From the NCBI GenBank assembly GCA_020403425.1, contig JADBXR010000017.1:169010-233009 (forward strand): a DNA stretch of 64,000 nucleotides, in the 5' to 3' direction. Positions within the stretch are counted from its first letter, which is position 1, and each line of letters starts with the position of its first letter. Below are positions 42,611 to 51,638 of this stretch, piece by piece. This DNA comes from Chitinophagaceae bacterium (lineage in GTDB: Bacteria; Bacteroidota; Bacteroidia; Chitinophagales; Chitinophagaceae). Under the pieces are notes generated by a model. The model ran no database searches, was not told the DNA's origin, and worked only from the letters and a program-made list of their open reading frames with translations. The position numbers were made by a program, and so were the translations under genes.

Positions 42611-45600
42611 TTATATAGCTGGCGAATCTTTCATTTTACCCAGCCAGACTTTTTTACCCTGTATCCTTCTCACCAGGAACATGATACCTACCGTGATGAA
42701 GAAGAACGGACCGGTGAAACCTAACAGTGCCACATACTTGGTGCCATAGAATTTCTCCATCGGCCTTCTCAACCGCTCACTGATCAGGTACATGCTGGGA
42801 ACCATTACCAGTGTGAGGAAGAAGGCAAAGATCAATCCGAAGATGATGGTCCAGCTTAAAGGTCCCCAGAACACCACGCTATCGCCGCCAAAGAAGATAT
42901 GCGGGTTGAAATGGGTGAAGAGTGATACAAAGTCTATATTGAAACCTACCGCCAACGGTAACAGGCCCAGCATGGTGGCCAGTGCAGTAAGCAATACCGG
43001 AATGATACGGATCTTACCTGCTTCAATGGCAGCAGCCCTTGTTTTATAACCCCTGCCACGCAGCTCGTCGGTGAATTCGATCAGTAGGATACCGTTCTTG
43101 ATCACGATACCGGCCAGACCGATGATACCTACGCCCACCATGATGGTGGCCATGGACATACCGGTGACCGCATACCCGATCAATACACCGATGATGGAGA
43201 AGAAGATCTCCGTCAGTACGATGAACGGTTTACTTAAGCTGTTGAACTGCAATACCAGGATCAGGAAGATCAGTAACAGGGCCGATAATAGCGAGGTTCC
43301 CAGGAAGCTCATGGTCTCAGCCTGCTGTTCTCCCTCTCCGGTCTGTTTGATGGTGACGTCGGAAGGGATACGTGTCTTATCCTTGAACTCTTCGATCTTC
43401 TTGGCCAGCTCCGCATTGATGGGGCCGGTCAGGGAAGGATCGGTGATGTTGGACTGGATCTGTATGGTACGTTTTACATTCTTACGTTTTACGCCACCGG
43501 AAGTGTTAGTGTATTCAACCGTTGCCACAGCGTTCAATGGCACTTGTTTGATGCCCATGGTGCTCATGTCACGGAAGGTCAGGCGCATGTTCATCAGGTC
43601 GCTGATGTTGTTACGCTGCAACTGGTTGTAGCGGATCTGGATCTTGTATTCGTCCTCTCCATCCTTCAGTTTGCTGGCTTCTTTTCCGAATACGGCCGAA
43701 CGGATCTCCATACCGATCTGTGCGGTGCTGATACCTTCGCGCAGCGCCCTTTCACGGTCGATATTGATGGTCACTTCCGGATTTTGCAGATCCACATCCA
43801 TCCGTAAACCCTCTATTCCGTGGATGCGGTTGGTATCAAGGTGGTTCTGCAGATCGTACGCCACTTTGGCGATCTCGTCGAAATTATCACCACTCACTTC
43901 AATGTTCACAGGAGGATCGGTGGGAGGTCCGGCATCTTCCTGTTTTACTTCGATGGTGGCACCGGGTATGCCGGTCATCTGCTCACGTATGGCTGCCATC
44001 AGCGGAGCTGTTGATTTGCCATCGCGTTTCTCATATTCCACGAAGGAGATCTGGATACGTCCCAGATTGCTTTGTGTGCTACGGTTATTGTCTCTTGGGT
44101 TATTGGCGCTTACCGCTACGTTGGTGATCACACTTTCCACGATGCCGCCTTCATTGCCGGGAAGCTCTTTGCCCAATACTTTCTGTACCCGCTGTTCAAG
44201 GATACGTGTCACCGAATCGGTTGCCGATGTTTTGGTGCCGATCGGCATCTTCAGGTACACATATACGAAGTTGGGGTCGCCGCTGGGGAAGAAAGGTTTG
44301 GGGTTGTTACGCAGGATCAGTAATCCCAATGCGATCGGGAACAGCAGGAACAGCCACAGCATCAGTCTTGCCGGACGTGCCCCCTTCAATACCCAGTGCA
44401 GCATTTTTTCGTAACTGTTCATCAGGCCCGGCAATACTTTTTCCTGGAAAGTATGGATCATGTCGCGCAATACGAAACGGTTCAGTAACATCAGCGCCGC
44501 AACCACCAGCAGGAAGTTGCCGAAGCCATGCCATCCCGCCAGGTTGCACAGGATACCGAAAGCGATCAGCACCCAGAACAGCGGCTGTCGGAAGATCTGT
44601 TTTTTGGGTTTGTCAAACTCCCTTCCATCCGGATGCATGAAACTGACCGCAAAAACGGGGTTGATGATAAAGGCTACGATCAGTGATGCCGCCAGTGTCA
44701 GGATCAGCATGGTGGGCAGGTAGATCATGAACTTACCAATAATCCCCTTCCATAACAGCAGCGGGAAGAAAGGTGCCAGCGTGGTAAGTGTACCCGCCAG
44801 TACAGGAATGAATACCTCGCCGGCTGCTTCTTTGGCGGCCCGTTCGATCCTTACCTTACCATTATTATAGATACGGTGTGTGTTCTCGATCACCACGATG
44901 GCATCGTCTACGATGATACCCAGTCCGAACAACAGGGCAAATAGTACGATGAAGTTCAACGTCACATGCGTGCCCACGATCGAGTCGGCCAGCGGCAGGA
45001 ACAGGAAGGCCACGAACACGCTCAACGGTACACTTAGTGCCACGAAGAAGGCATTGGTAACACCCATGAAGAACATGAGTACCACCAGTACCAGGATAAA
45101 GCCGATGATGATGGTATTCACCAGGTCGTTGAAAGAGATCTTGGTCTTGATGCTCTGGTCGCCGGTGATCACGATCTTCAGGTTCGGGGGCAATTCTTTT
45201 TTCTCTCTCATCTCATCCACGATCGCTTTGATCTTATCCGCCGCATTGATCAGGTTCTCACCGCTTCTTTTGATGATGTTCAGGGTCACCACGTTCTTAC
45301 CGTCCAGACGGGCATAACTTTCGGTCTCTTTCACGGTATCAATGATCTCGGCCACATCCCTCAGGTAAATGGGTGCTGCCTGCAGGTTCTTCACCACGAT
45401 GTTGCGCATATCCAGGGCAGAATTGAACTGTCCTTTTACACGGATGGTCCTTTTCATCTCGCCTACCTCTATCAATCCGCCGCTGATGTCGCGGTTCTCG
45501 TAGCTGATGGCATTGGAGATATCGTTGAAAGACAGTTTGGCCGCCTGCATCTTAAAGGGGTCCACATTGATCTGGATCTCTCTTTCCGGTGCACCCACGA

Positions 45601-46171
45601 TATCTGCACGGCTGATCTCGGTCAGTTCCTCAAAATGGTCCTGCATGTTATCAGCATACTTCTTCAGCGTCATTCCGTCGTAGTCGCCGCTTACGTTCAC
45701 ATACATGATGGGCATTTCACTGAAATCGAATTCCTGTACATTGGGTAATTGTGTCAGGTCGGTGGGTAGGTCGGTCTGTGCCTTGTCTATCGCATCTTTC
45801 ACTTTCTGTTTGGCCACTTCCGTTTTTACATCCGTATCGAACTCGATGATGATGAGCGAGAAATCCTGCTGCGAGGTGGACTGGATCTTTTTCACTTTGG
45901 CGCCACTGATACCCTTCAATTGTTTCTCGATGGGACGGGTTACCAGGTTTTCCATGTCCTTGGGCGAAGTGCCGAAATACACGGTGCTTACACTGATGGT
46001 GGGCACCACGATATCGGGAAACTGCTCCTTGGGCAGGGTATTGAATTTATTCAGACCATACAGGGAGATCAGTATGGTAATGATGTAGATCGCCGTACGG
46101 TTATCAACAGACCAACTGGTGGGTTTGAACTGTTTGAATTTTTTGGCGATGCCTTCTATGAATGGATGCAT
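42611..46171 (-). CDS. RND efflux pump inner-membrane permease (AcrB/MexB type)
   Basis: 1186 residues, longer than the usual 1030-1050. The first half has the periplasmic porter domains and the FGLGIIVDDAIVVIENTHR motif with the proton-relay acidic pair (DD) in helix TM4. The second half repeats the fold, ending with helices around GIIGLAGIVIKNGILLIEFTD. Extra length comes from a hydrophobic insert between the halves (about residues 525-585, FWVLIAFGILCNLAGW and LLVVAALMLLNRFV) and a C-terminal extension with one more helix (TGPFFFITVGIMFLV). It is the last gene of a four-gene operon. Drug or ion substrate unknown. Confidence 0.94.
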   Translation of the reverse strand: MHPFIEGIAKKFKQFKPTSWSVDNRTAIYIITILISLYGLNKFNTLPKEQFPDIVVPTISVSTVYFGTSPKDMENLVTRPIEKQLKGISGAKVKKIQSTSQQDFSLIIIEFDTDVKTEVAKQKVKDAIDKAQTDLPTDLTQLPNVQEFDFSEMPIMYVNVSGDYDGMTLKKYADNMQDHFEELTEISRADIVGAPEREIQINVDPFKMQAAKLSFNDISNAISYENRDISGGLIEVGEMKRTIRVKGQFNSALDMRNIVVKNLQAAPIYLRDVAEIIDTVKETESYARLDGKNVVTLNIIKRSGENLINAADKIKAIVDEMREKKELPPNLKIVITGDQSIKTKISFNDLVNTIIIGFILVLVVLMFFMGVTNAFFVALSVPLSVFVAFLFLPLADSIVGTHVTLNFIVLFALLFGLGIIVDDAIVVIENTHRIYNNGKVRIERAAKEAAGEVFIPVLAGTLTTLAPFFPLLLWKGIIGKFMIYLPTMLILTLAASLIVAFIINPVFAVSFMHPDGREFDKPKKQIFRQPLFWVLIAFGILCNLAGWHGFGNFLLVVAALMLLNRFVLRDMIHTFQEKVLPGLMNSYEKMLHWVLKGARPARLMLWLFLLFPIALGLLILRNNPKPFFPSGDPNFVYVYLKMPIGTKTSATDSVTRILEQRVQKVLGKELPGNEGGIVESVITNVAVSANNPRDNNRSTQSNLGRIQISFVEYEKRDGKSTAPLMAAIREQMTGIPGATIEVKQEDAGPPTDPPVNIEVSGDNFDEIAKVAYDLQNHLDTNRIHGIEGLRMDVDLQNPEVTINIDRERALREGISTAQIGMEIRSAVFGKEASKLKDGEDEYKIQIRYNQLQRNNISDLMNMRLTFRDMSTMGIKQVPLNAVATVEYTNTSGGVKRKNVKRTIQIQSNITDPSLTGPINAELAKKIEEFKDKTRIPSDVTIKQTGEGEQQAETMSFLGTSLLSALLLIFLILVLQFNSLSKPFIVLTEIFFSIIGVLIGYAVTGMSMATIMVGVGIIGLAGIVIKNGILLIEFTDELRGRGYKTRAAAIEAGKIRIIPVLLTALATMLGLLPLAVGFNIDFVSLFTHFNPHIFFGGDSVVFWGPLSWTIIFGLIFAFFLTLVMVPSMYLISERLRRPMEKFYGTKYVALLGFTGPFFFITVGIMFLVRRIQGKKVWLGKMKDSPAI

Positions 46172-46269
46172 ATGGTATTTTTTTAAGTAGTCAGCTTTGG
46201 AGGTAGCGAATGGTCAGGGCAGATGGTGTTTCTTGCATGGTCAATGCGTCTGGCACCTGCCGCTCACTA

Positions 46270-47469
46270 TCAGTTCACCCGTAAGATCTGTCCGTCGTAA
46301 ATGTTCTGGAAACCTTCGGTGATCAGTTTTTCACCGGCGGTCAACCCGCTTTTGACCTCGATCAGGGCCTTGTATAATTCGCCCACTACAATGGTTCTTT
46401 TTCTGGCAACCAGTTTGCCATTTTCGGTAACAGCTATGTAAACATATTTCCCTTTTTCATCGGTGCCTACGGTGTTCACCGGGATGGCGATGGCATTTTT
46501 GGCGCTGTAGTCCAGGATGCGTACCTGTGCTATCTGGTTGGGGCGGATAGCAGGGTCGCGTGGCAGCTTCGCTTCGGCGCGGAATGAACGGTTGTTGGGA
46601 TCGATCACTTTACCGGATACAGAAATGCTGGTGCTGAAGGTCTTATTGACGTCGGGCAGCAGGATCTCCATGCTTGAGCCCTGTTTGATGCGGCCGCTGT
46701 AGTTCTCAGGTACATCGGTCACGATCTTGAGGCTATTGGTGTTGACGATCTTGATCTGTGGCATGGTTCCGGCAAAACCGGTGAACAGTTCTCCCACACG
46801 TACGTTCACATCATCCGCAATACCTTCCACATCGCTGTAGATATTGGTACCGCTCTGTTGTTCCTGTTGCACTTTGATGGACTCCTCTGCTGCTTTTACC
46901 TGTCTTTCCAGGGCCTCTACATTGGTTTTAGCGCTGATCAGCTCTATCTCTGTACCGATGCCCTGTTTCCATAGGTTGTTCCGCCTGTTATATACGTCCC
47001 GGGCAAATCCCAGTTGTGTTTTTACCGCTTCGGCATTTTGACGCGATGCAGCGATCTGTTGTTTCACGATCGCATCGTCCAGTTTCAGAAGCAACTGTCC
47101 CTTCTTTACGAAATCGCCTCTTTTTACATAAATGGCCTTTACCTGTCCGCCACCCAACCGGGGAGCGATATAGGAAATATCATCAGCGTCCACTCTGCCC
47201 TGCAGGTCGATATAGTGTGTGAAATCCTGTGTGGTGATGTCGGCAACACCCACCAGTTTGGCTACATCTTCCCTTGAAAAGGAAGTATCCAGCAGGGAGA
47301 TCTCTTTTTCAAGTGCTTTCATCTTATCGGTGATGATCCCATGTTCTTTTTTCAGTTTGTCCAGTTCCGCCTTTTTAGCGGCCAGTGAGCCATTGCCTTC
47401 CGTTTTATCGCCGCAGGCGGCCAGGACAAGGGAACCACTGATGAAAATGATCTGTATGAACTTTTGCAT
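46270..47469 (-). CDS. Periplasmic adaptor (membrane fusion protein) of the RND pump
   Basis: 399 residues; lipoprotein-type signal peptide (SGSLVLAACGDK, lipobox Cys). A coiled coil lies at about residues 30-60, with a biotinyl-lipoyl-like domain (DADDISYIAPRLGGGQVKAIYVKRGDFVKKGQLLLKLDD, in two pieces around a second coiled coil at about 130-200), then beta-barrel and membrane-proximal domains (ending KSGLTAGEKLITEGFQNIYDG). It joins the permease to the TolC channel. The gap to the permease gene is about 100 bases. Confidence 0.93.
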   Translation of the reverse strand: MQKFIQIIFISGSLVLAACGDKTEGNGSLAAKKAELDKLKKEHGIITDKMKALEKEISLLDTSFSREDVAKLVGVADITTQDFTHYIDLQGRVDADDISYIAPRLGGGQVKAIYVKRGDFVKKGQLLLKLDDAIVKQQIAASRQNAEAVKTQLGFARDVYNRRNNLWKQGIGTEIELISAKTNVEALERQVKAAEESIKVQQEQQSGTNIYSDVEGIADDVNVRVGELFTGFAGTMPQIKIVNTNSLKIVTDVPENYSGRIKQGSSMEILLPDVNKTFSTSISVSGKVIDPNNRSFRAEAKLPRDPAIRPNQIAQVRILDYSAKNAIAIPVNTVGTDEKGKYVYIAVTENGKLVARKRTIVVGELYKALIEVKSGLTAGEKLITEGFQNIYDGQILRVN

Positions 47470-47495
47470 ATAGTAAGGTTTAGATAGTGTTTGGT

Positions 47496-48845
47496 TTATA
47501 ATTTTCCGGTTGCTTTCAGGTAATCTACTTTGGCAATGATGGCGCTGTACAGAGAATTGATATAATTGGTCTGTGCGGTCACCAGGTCGGTCTGCGCTGC
47601 AGTGATCTCGGTATTGGAACCGGTACCTACTTCAAATTTCTTCTTGGTCTGGTTGTACACTTCTTCGGCCAGCTGCATGTTTTTCTTCTGGAAACTCATG
47701 GTGCTCAGCGCAGATTTGAAATTGATCTTGGCCTGCTCCACCTCGCTGTCGATGGTCAGTTTCAGGTTGTCCAGCTGGTTCTCCGTCTGCTTGAGATCGA
47801 TCCTTGCCCTTTTGATACGGGCACTTCTGGCAAAACCGTCGAAGATGGGAACCGACAGGTTAAAACCGAGATAGGATGTGGTATACCATTCACCGGTCTT
47901 GAACATATCGAACTTGTTGCGCTGCGCGTTCTTGCTGTAGGCACCTACTACTGAAAGGGTAGGTATGTAACTCAACTGGTAACGTTTGATATTGTATTCG
48001 TTCAGCTTTTTGGCCAGTGACAGGTATTGGAATTCCTTCCTGTCGGCGTGCTGGTAAGCCGTATCGTTGGAAAAGTCTTCCTGCACCTGCTCATCGGTGA
48101 GCTTGTCGGTCAGGATCAGTGTGTCCTGCACCGGCATACCCATGAGTGTTTTCAGTCCCAGGTAACCGATACTGATGCCATTCAGTGCTTTTGTTTTTTC
48201 TGTCTGCAGGTTGGCCAGTTGTACGGAGATCTTGTCCAGGTCGAGTTTTTCGGCAAAACCGTTCTTGTAGAGTTCGGTGGCATCATGGCTCAGCTTCTGT
48301 AAACGGGCGATATTCGCATCCAGCAGTTCTATCTGGGTTTTACTGAGGACCAGTTGATAGTAGATCTTGTGAATATTGGTCTTGATCATCTCTTCGGTCA
48401 CTTCCTTGTTCTTTGTCTGGAAGGCAATGGAAGTGGCCCTGGCCTGTAAGGCTATGAATACCTGTCCATCGAACAGCAGCTGCTGCACCTGGATGTTGGC
48501 GGTAGAGTTGTACTTGGTACCGAACTGCACCGGTATATAGGTGCCGGCCGGCTGTCCAAAGATCTCTCCCGGCAACAGGGAAGTAGGCAGTTTCAGGTAA
48601 TCGGTGATGCCAAAACTACCGTTGATGCTGGGAAGTGCCGCAGCGGTGATCTCACGGTTGGTCTGTTGCTGGCTTTGTATGTTCAGCAAGGCATTCTTCA
48701 CCTGTACATTGTTTCGCGCGGCATACTCAACCGCCTGGCGGATGGTGAACTCGTGTTTGGCGGGCGGTTGCGCAATGGCGAACGATCTGCCCACACACAG
48801 GAAAAAACCCAGGTACACGATTCTTGCTAATCCTCTTTTGGTCAT
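47496..48845 (-). CDS. TolC-family outer membrane channel of the RND pump
   Basis: 449 residues with a signal peptide ending near FAIAQ. Outer-membrane efflux protein repeats: FTIRQAVEYAARNNVQVKNA early and GSNTEITAAQTDLVTAQTNYI late. Its ATG overlaps the tetR stop by four bases (ATGA), so it is coupled to the regulator gene and followed by the adaptor after 26 bases. Confidence 0.93.
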   Translation of the reverse strand: MTKRGLARIVYLGFFLCVGRSFAIAQPPAKHEFTIRQAVEYAARNNVQVKNALLNIQSQQQTNREITAAALPSINGSFGITDYLKLPTSLLPGEIFGQPAGTYIPVQFGTKYNSTANIQVQQLLFDGQVFIALQARATSIAFQTKNKEVTEEMIKTNIHKIYYQLVLSKTQIELLDANIARLQKLSHDATELYKNGFAEKLDLDKISVQLANLQTEKTKALNGISIGYLGLKTLMGMPVQDTLILTDKLTDEQVQEDFSNDTAYQHADRKEFQYLSLAKKLNEYNIKRYQLSYIPTLSVVGAYSKNAQRNKFDMFKTGEWYTTSYLGFNLSVPIFDGFARSARIKRARIDLKQTENQLDNLKLTIDSEVEQAKINFKSALSTMSFQKKNMQLAEEVYNQTKKKFEVGTGSNTEITAAQTDLVTAQTNYINSLYSAIIAKVDYLKATGKL

Positions 48846-49465
48846 AAAGTGGTGGTTTTTAGTCTATGTTGCTTGTATTTCTGAATCAGTTTCAGGCCTT
48901 TGGCAGTGGCCAGTCCACATAAAAAATTATCTGTTGTCTCAATGATCACGGTGGCCAGGCTATGTTTGCCCAACGGGAACAGGTCCGGATTGAATACCAG
49001 GAAAGTGGAAGCCAATCGGAACCGGGTCATGATCTCTGTATTCACTTCCGGACGGTATAGTCCCTCTTCCTTGCCCTTTTCCAGGTTCTGTTTGATCATG
49101 GTATACAGGAACTTGTTCTTGAACTCGTTGTATTTCTTGAACGCATTGGGATGGTATTTTTCCATGTCAAAAATGACGTTCGGGTTCATGCGTGACAGCA
49201 GTTCCTGCATCATGTCCATGGCCAGGAAGATCTCATCAATGGCGTTGCTGCTGAGTGCTTTGTGGTTGGTACAAGTGCATTCACTCTCATGCAGTTCAAT
49301 ATCGATCACATCTTCCACCAGGCTGTCTTTGTCGGCGTAAAACTGGTAAATGGTCTTTTTGCTCATCCCGAGCTGACTGGCCACTTCGTCCATGCTCACG
49401 CTCCGGATACCGTAACGCATGAACAATTCATGTGCCTTTTTCACAATTCTGTCTCTTACTTCCAT
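48842..49465 (-). CDS. TetR-family repressor of the efflux operon
   Basis: 207 residues. The N-terminal HTH reads DRIVKKAHELFMRYGIRSVSM, DEVASQLGMSKKTIYQFYAD, a standard TetR recognition helix. The C-terminal ligand domain is helical and unspecific; it contains a Cys pair in ESECTCTNHK. First gene of the operon, so it should control itself and the pump. A palindrome at 49494-49523 over its promoter is a likely operator. Confidence 0.93.
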   Translation of the reverse strand: MEVRDRIVKKAHELFMRYGIRSVSMDEVASQLGMSKKTIYQFYADKDSLVEDVIDIELHESECTCTNHKALSSNAIDEIFLAMDMMQELLSRMNPNVIFDMEKYHPNAFKKYNEFKNKFLYTMIKQNLEKGKEEGLYRPEVNTEIMTRFRLASTFLVFNPDLFPLGKHSLATVIIETTDNFLCGLATAKGLKLIQKYKQHRLKTTTL

Positions 49466-49485
49466 GATTTTTTTGATTGGGGGGT

Positions 49486-49523
49486 CAAAACTATGGAAAC
49501 TTTATTCGTTACAAGAGTTTCCA
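49486..49523 (-). promoter_or_regulatory. Promoter and TetR operator of the efflux operon
   Basis: Read leftward, TAGTTTTG (49493-49486) is an exact -7 element; CTTG 18 bases upstream (49515-49512) is a weak -33. The inverted repeat TGGAAACT - 14 bases - AGTTTCCA (49494-49523) covers the spacer and -33, where a TetR dimer would block transcription. The ATG is 20 bases beyond. Confidence 0.65.
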
Positions 49524-49679
49524 ATATCGTTTTTTGGTTATTTTTGTGTTAAGCGGTTCTGGGAAGGGATGAATGAAAGCAGAAATGCTTACTGATGTTA
49601 GTTTTTGAAGCAGGGAGCTTTTATCGGCAGACTGCAGTATCCTGATTTCTTATTTACTTTACAGCATAATACTAACTGA

Positions 49680-50324
49680 ATGAATCCGGCGCAACCCCGA
49701 ATTACGATCCGTGCTTACCTGCGAAAATTGTTACAGCTCTTTTTCCAGGGTTTGATTGTGCTGGCGCCTATTGGTATCACCATCTGGGTGGTGCTGGGAC
49801 TGTTCAATTTTGTGGACAATATCCTGCCCAATATCATCCAAACCGTTGCTCCCGGATTGCTTCCGCAGGATGATGTCGGCATTCCTAAAAAGATACCCGG
49901 TCTGGGTTTCGTGGTGGTGATCGCTCTCGTATTGTTTGTGGGATGGGTGTCTTCTTTATTTGTGGTTGGCCGACTGGTGGCCGTGCTGGATACGGTATTG
50001 GAGAAAACACCCGGTATCAAGTTCATTTATTCGTCCGTAAAGGATTTCCTGGAAGCTTTTGCCGGTAACAAGAAGAAGTTCGACAAAGCCGTGCTGGTCA
50101 ATATTGATGCGCCCGATGTATGGCGTGTGGGTTTTATCACCCATCAGAATGCACATGAGTTCGGACTGCCCGAACATGTGACCGTGTATGTGCCGCATTC
50201 CTATGCTATTTCGGGGATCACTTATATTGTTCCCCGCGAAAGGGTAAAACTCCTCCACAACATAAGCGCCGCCGATGCCATGAAATACGCGGTCTCTGGC
50301 GGGGTGACGGATGTACATGAATAG
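49680..50324 (+). CDS. DUF502 membrane protein
   Basis: 214 residues. Two membrane helices (LLQLFFQGLIVLAPIGITIW and VVVIALVLFVGWVSSLFVVG), then the conserved TPGIKFIYSSVKDFLEAF and a soluble beta domain with VYVPHSYAISGITYIVPRE. DUF502 proteins are widespread inner-membrane proteins of unknown function, and plant homologues are known. Probably a single gene; a repeat follows its stop at once. Confidence 0.88.
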   Translation: MNPAQPRITIRAYLRKLLQLFFQGLIVLAPIGITIWVVLGLFNFVDNILPNIIQTVAPGLLPQDDVGIPKKIPGLGFVVVIALVLFVGWVSSLFVVGRLVAVLDTVLEKTPGIKFIYSSVKDFLEAFAGNKKKFDKAVLVNIDAPDVWRVGFITHQNAHEFGLPEHVTVYVPHSYAISGITYIVPRERVKLLHNISAADAMKYAVSGGVTDVHE

Positions 50325-50331
50325 GGACGCG

Positions 50332-50450
50332 TGAATCGTGAGTGGTGAGTAGTCAGTAGTCAGTAGTGAGTAGGGAGTTTTTATCCTTAGAGAGTTTACT
50401 ATTACTTGTTACCCCCCCCACTGACTACTCACCACTCACTACTCACGCCC
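50332..50450. repeat. Inverted GTGAGTAGTGAG word repeat between DUF502 gene and serC
   Basis: The left arm (50332-50379) has GTGAATCGTGAGTGGTGAGT and several AGTAGTCAGTAGTGAGT words. The right arm (about 50420-50448) has CTGACTACTCACCACTCACT and ACTCACGC. It shares ATCGTGAGTGGTGAGT with the repeats at 15064 and 18164. It begins 7 bases after the DUF502 stop and ends about 20 bases before the serC -7 element. Confidence 0.75.
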
Positions 50451-50470
50451 CCAAGTTCCGCAAATCCGGT

Positions 50471-50478
50471 TACCTTTG
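50471..50478 (+). promoter_or_regulatory. -7 element of serC
   Basis: TACCTTTG, exact TAnnTTTG match, 17 bases before the serC ATG. The -33 position falls in C-rich sequence and is not recognisable. Confidence 0.5.
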
Positions 50479-50495
50479 CGCCTCAAGCAATCTGT

Positions 50496-51566
50496 ATGAA
50501 ACTCCATAATTTCAATTCCGGCCCTTCCATTTTGCCACAGTCAGTGCTGGAAGAAGCTTCCCGCGCGATCCTCAATTTCAATGATAGCGGTCTGTCCATC
50601 CTGGAGATCGGGCACCGTACACCACTGTTCGGAGAGGTGTTGCAGGAAGCGGTGAGCTCGGTAAAGAAACTGATGGGGCTGGATGATAGTTATGAAGTGC
50701 TTTTCCTTCATGGAGGCGCCACCACGCAGTTCATGCAGGTGCCCATGAACCTGCTGGGCGATGGGGAGACTGCCGCCTATTGCAATAACGGTATCTGGGG
50801 CAAAAAAGCCATCGGTGAAGCATCTCTGTTCGGAAAAGTGGAAGTGGTGGCCGACAGTTCAGACAGGAACCATACCTATATACAAAAGGCATTCGCTATT
50901 CCGGATAACGCCAAATACCTGCATATCACCTCCAACAATACCGTGGAGGGTACACAATGGCACCAGTTTCCCGAAACAACCGTGCCGCTGGTGGCGGATA
51001 TGAGCAGCGATATTTTCAGCCGGCCCGTTGATTTCCGTAAGTTTTCGCTGATCTATGCCGGCGCCCAGAAGAATATGGGCGCCGCCGGGGTGAACCTGGT
51101 AGTGGTTAAAAAGGATATCCTGGGTAAGATCCAGCGCCGGATCCCTACCATCATGGATTACCAGAAACATATAGATGCGGGATCACTGATGAATACCCCG
51201 CCTGTTTTTGCCGTATATGTGAGCATGCTTACCCTGCGCTGGATCCTGGAACAGGGTGGTCTGGCCGAAATGGAGCGCCGGATGCTGGAAAAATCCAACC
51301 TTTTGTACAATACCATCGATAGCCTCCCTCTGTTCAAGGCATTGGTTGCCAAGGAAGACCGTAGCCATATGAATGCCGTTTTCTTCCTGAGCGATCCCGA
51401 ACTGGAAGCACCTTTCCTCGACCTCTGTAAAAAAGAAGGCATGGTAGGGGTGAAAGGATACCGGACAGTTGGGGGTATACGGGTAAGTATGTACAACGCA
51501 CTCCCCCTCGAAAGCGTACAGTTCTTCTGCGACCTGATGAAGGTTTTTGCCTCCCGCAACGGATAA
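50496..51566 (+). CDS. serC: Phosphoserine aminotransferase
   Basis: 356 residues from the ATG at 50496 (MKLHNFNSGPSILPQSVLEE). A longer frame from 50406 translates the repeat arm (LTTHHSLLT) and is rejected. Class V aminotransferase motifs: NFNSGPSILP, FLHGGATTQFMQVP, and the PLP Lys in IYAGAQKNMGAAG. It makes phosphoserine from 3-phosphohydroxypyruvate for serine synthesis, a precursor of sphingolipids. serA is not in the window. Confidence 0.96.
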   Translation: MKLHNFNSGPSILPQSVLEEASRAILNFNDSGLSILEIGHRTPLFGEVLQEAVSSVKKLMGLDDSYEVLFLHGGATTQFMQVPMNLLGDGETAAYCNNGIWGKKAIGEASLFGKVEVVADSSDRNHTYIQKAFAIPDNAKYLHITSNNTVEGTQWHQFPETTVPLVADMSSDIFSRPVDFRKFSLIYAGAQKNMGAAGVNLVVVKKDILGKIQRRIPTIMDYQKHIDAGSLMNTPPVFAVYVSMLTLRWILEQGGLAEMERRMLEKSNLLYNTIDSLPLFKALVAKEDRSHMNAVFFLSDPELEAPFLDLCKKEGMVGVKGYRTVGGIRVSMYNALPLESVQFFCDLMKVFASRNG

Positions 51567-51603
51567 TTTTGATAAATGGTTGTGTTTGGTACGGATTTTG
51601 CCT

Positions 51604-51611
51604 TAATTTTG
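51604..51611 (+). promoter_or_regulatory. -7 element of the TetR gene before ino1
   Basis: TAATTTTG, exact TAnnTTTG match, 27 bases before the ATG at 51639. Any -33 element is weak. Confidence 0.45.
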
Positions 51612-51638
51612 GACCGTAAAACGATTTTGGTCGAAAAT

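Noticed and set aside
50332..50450. CRISPR-like array of short repeated words
   Set aside because: Words are only 7-12 bases, overlap each other, have no unique spacers of fixed length and no cas genes nearby.
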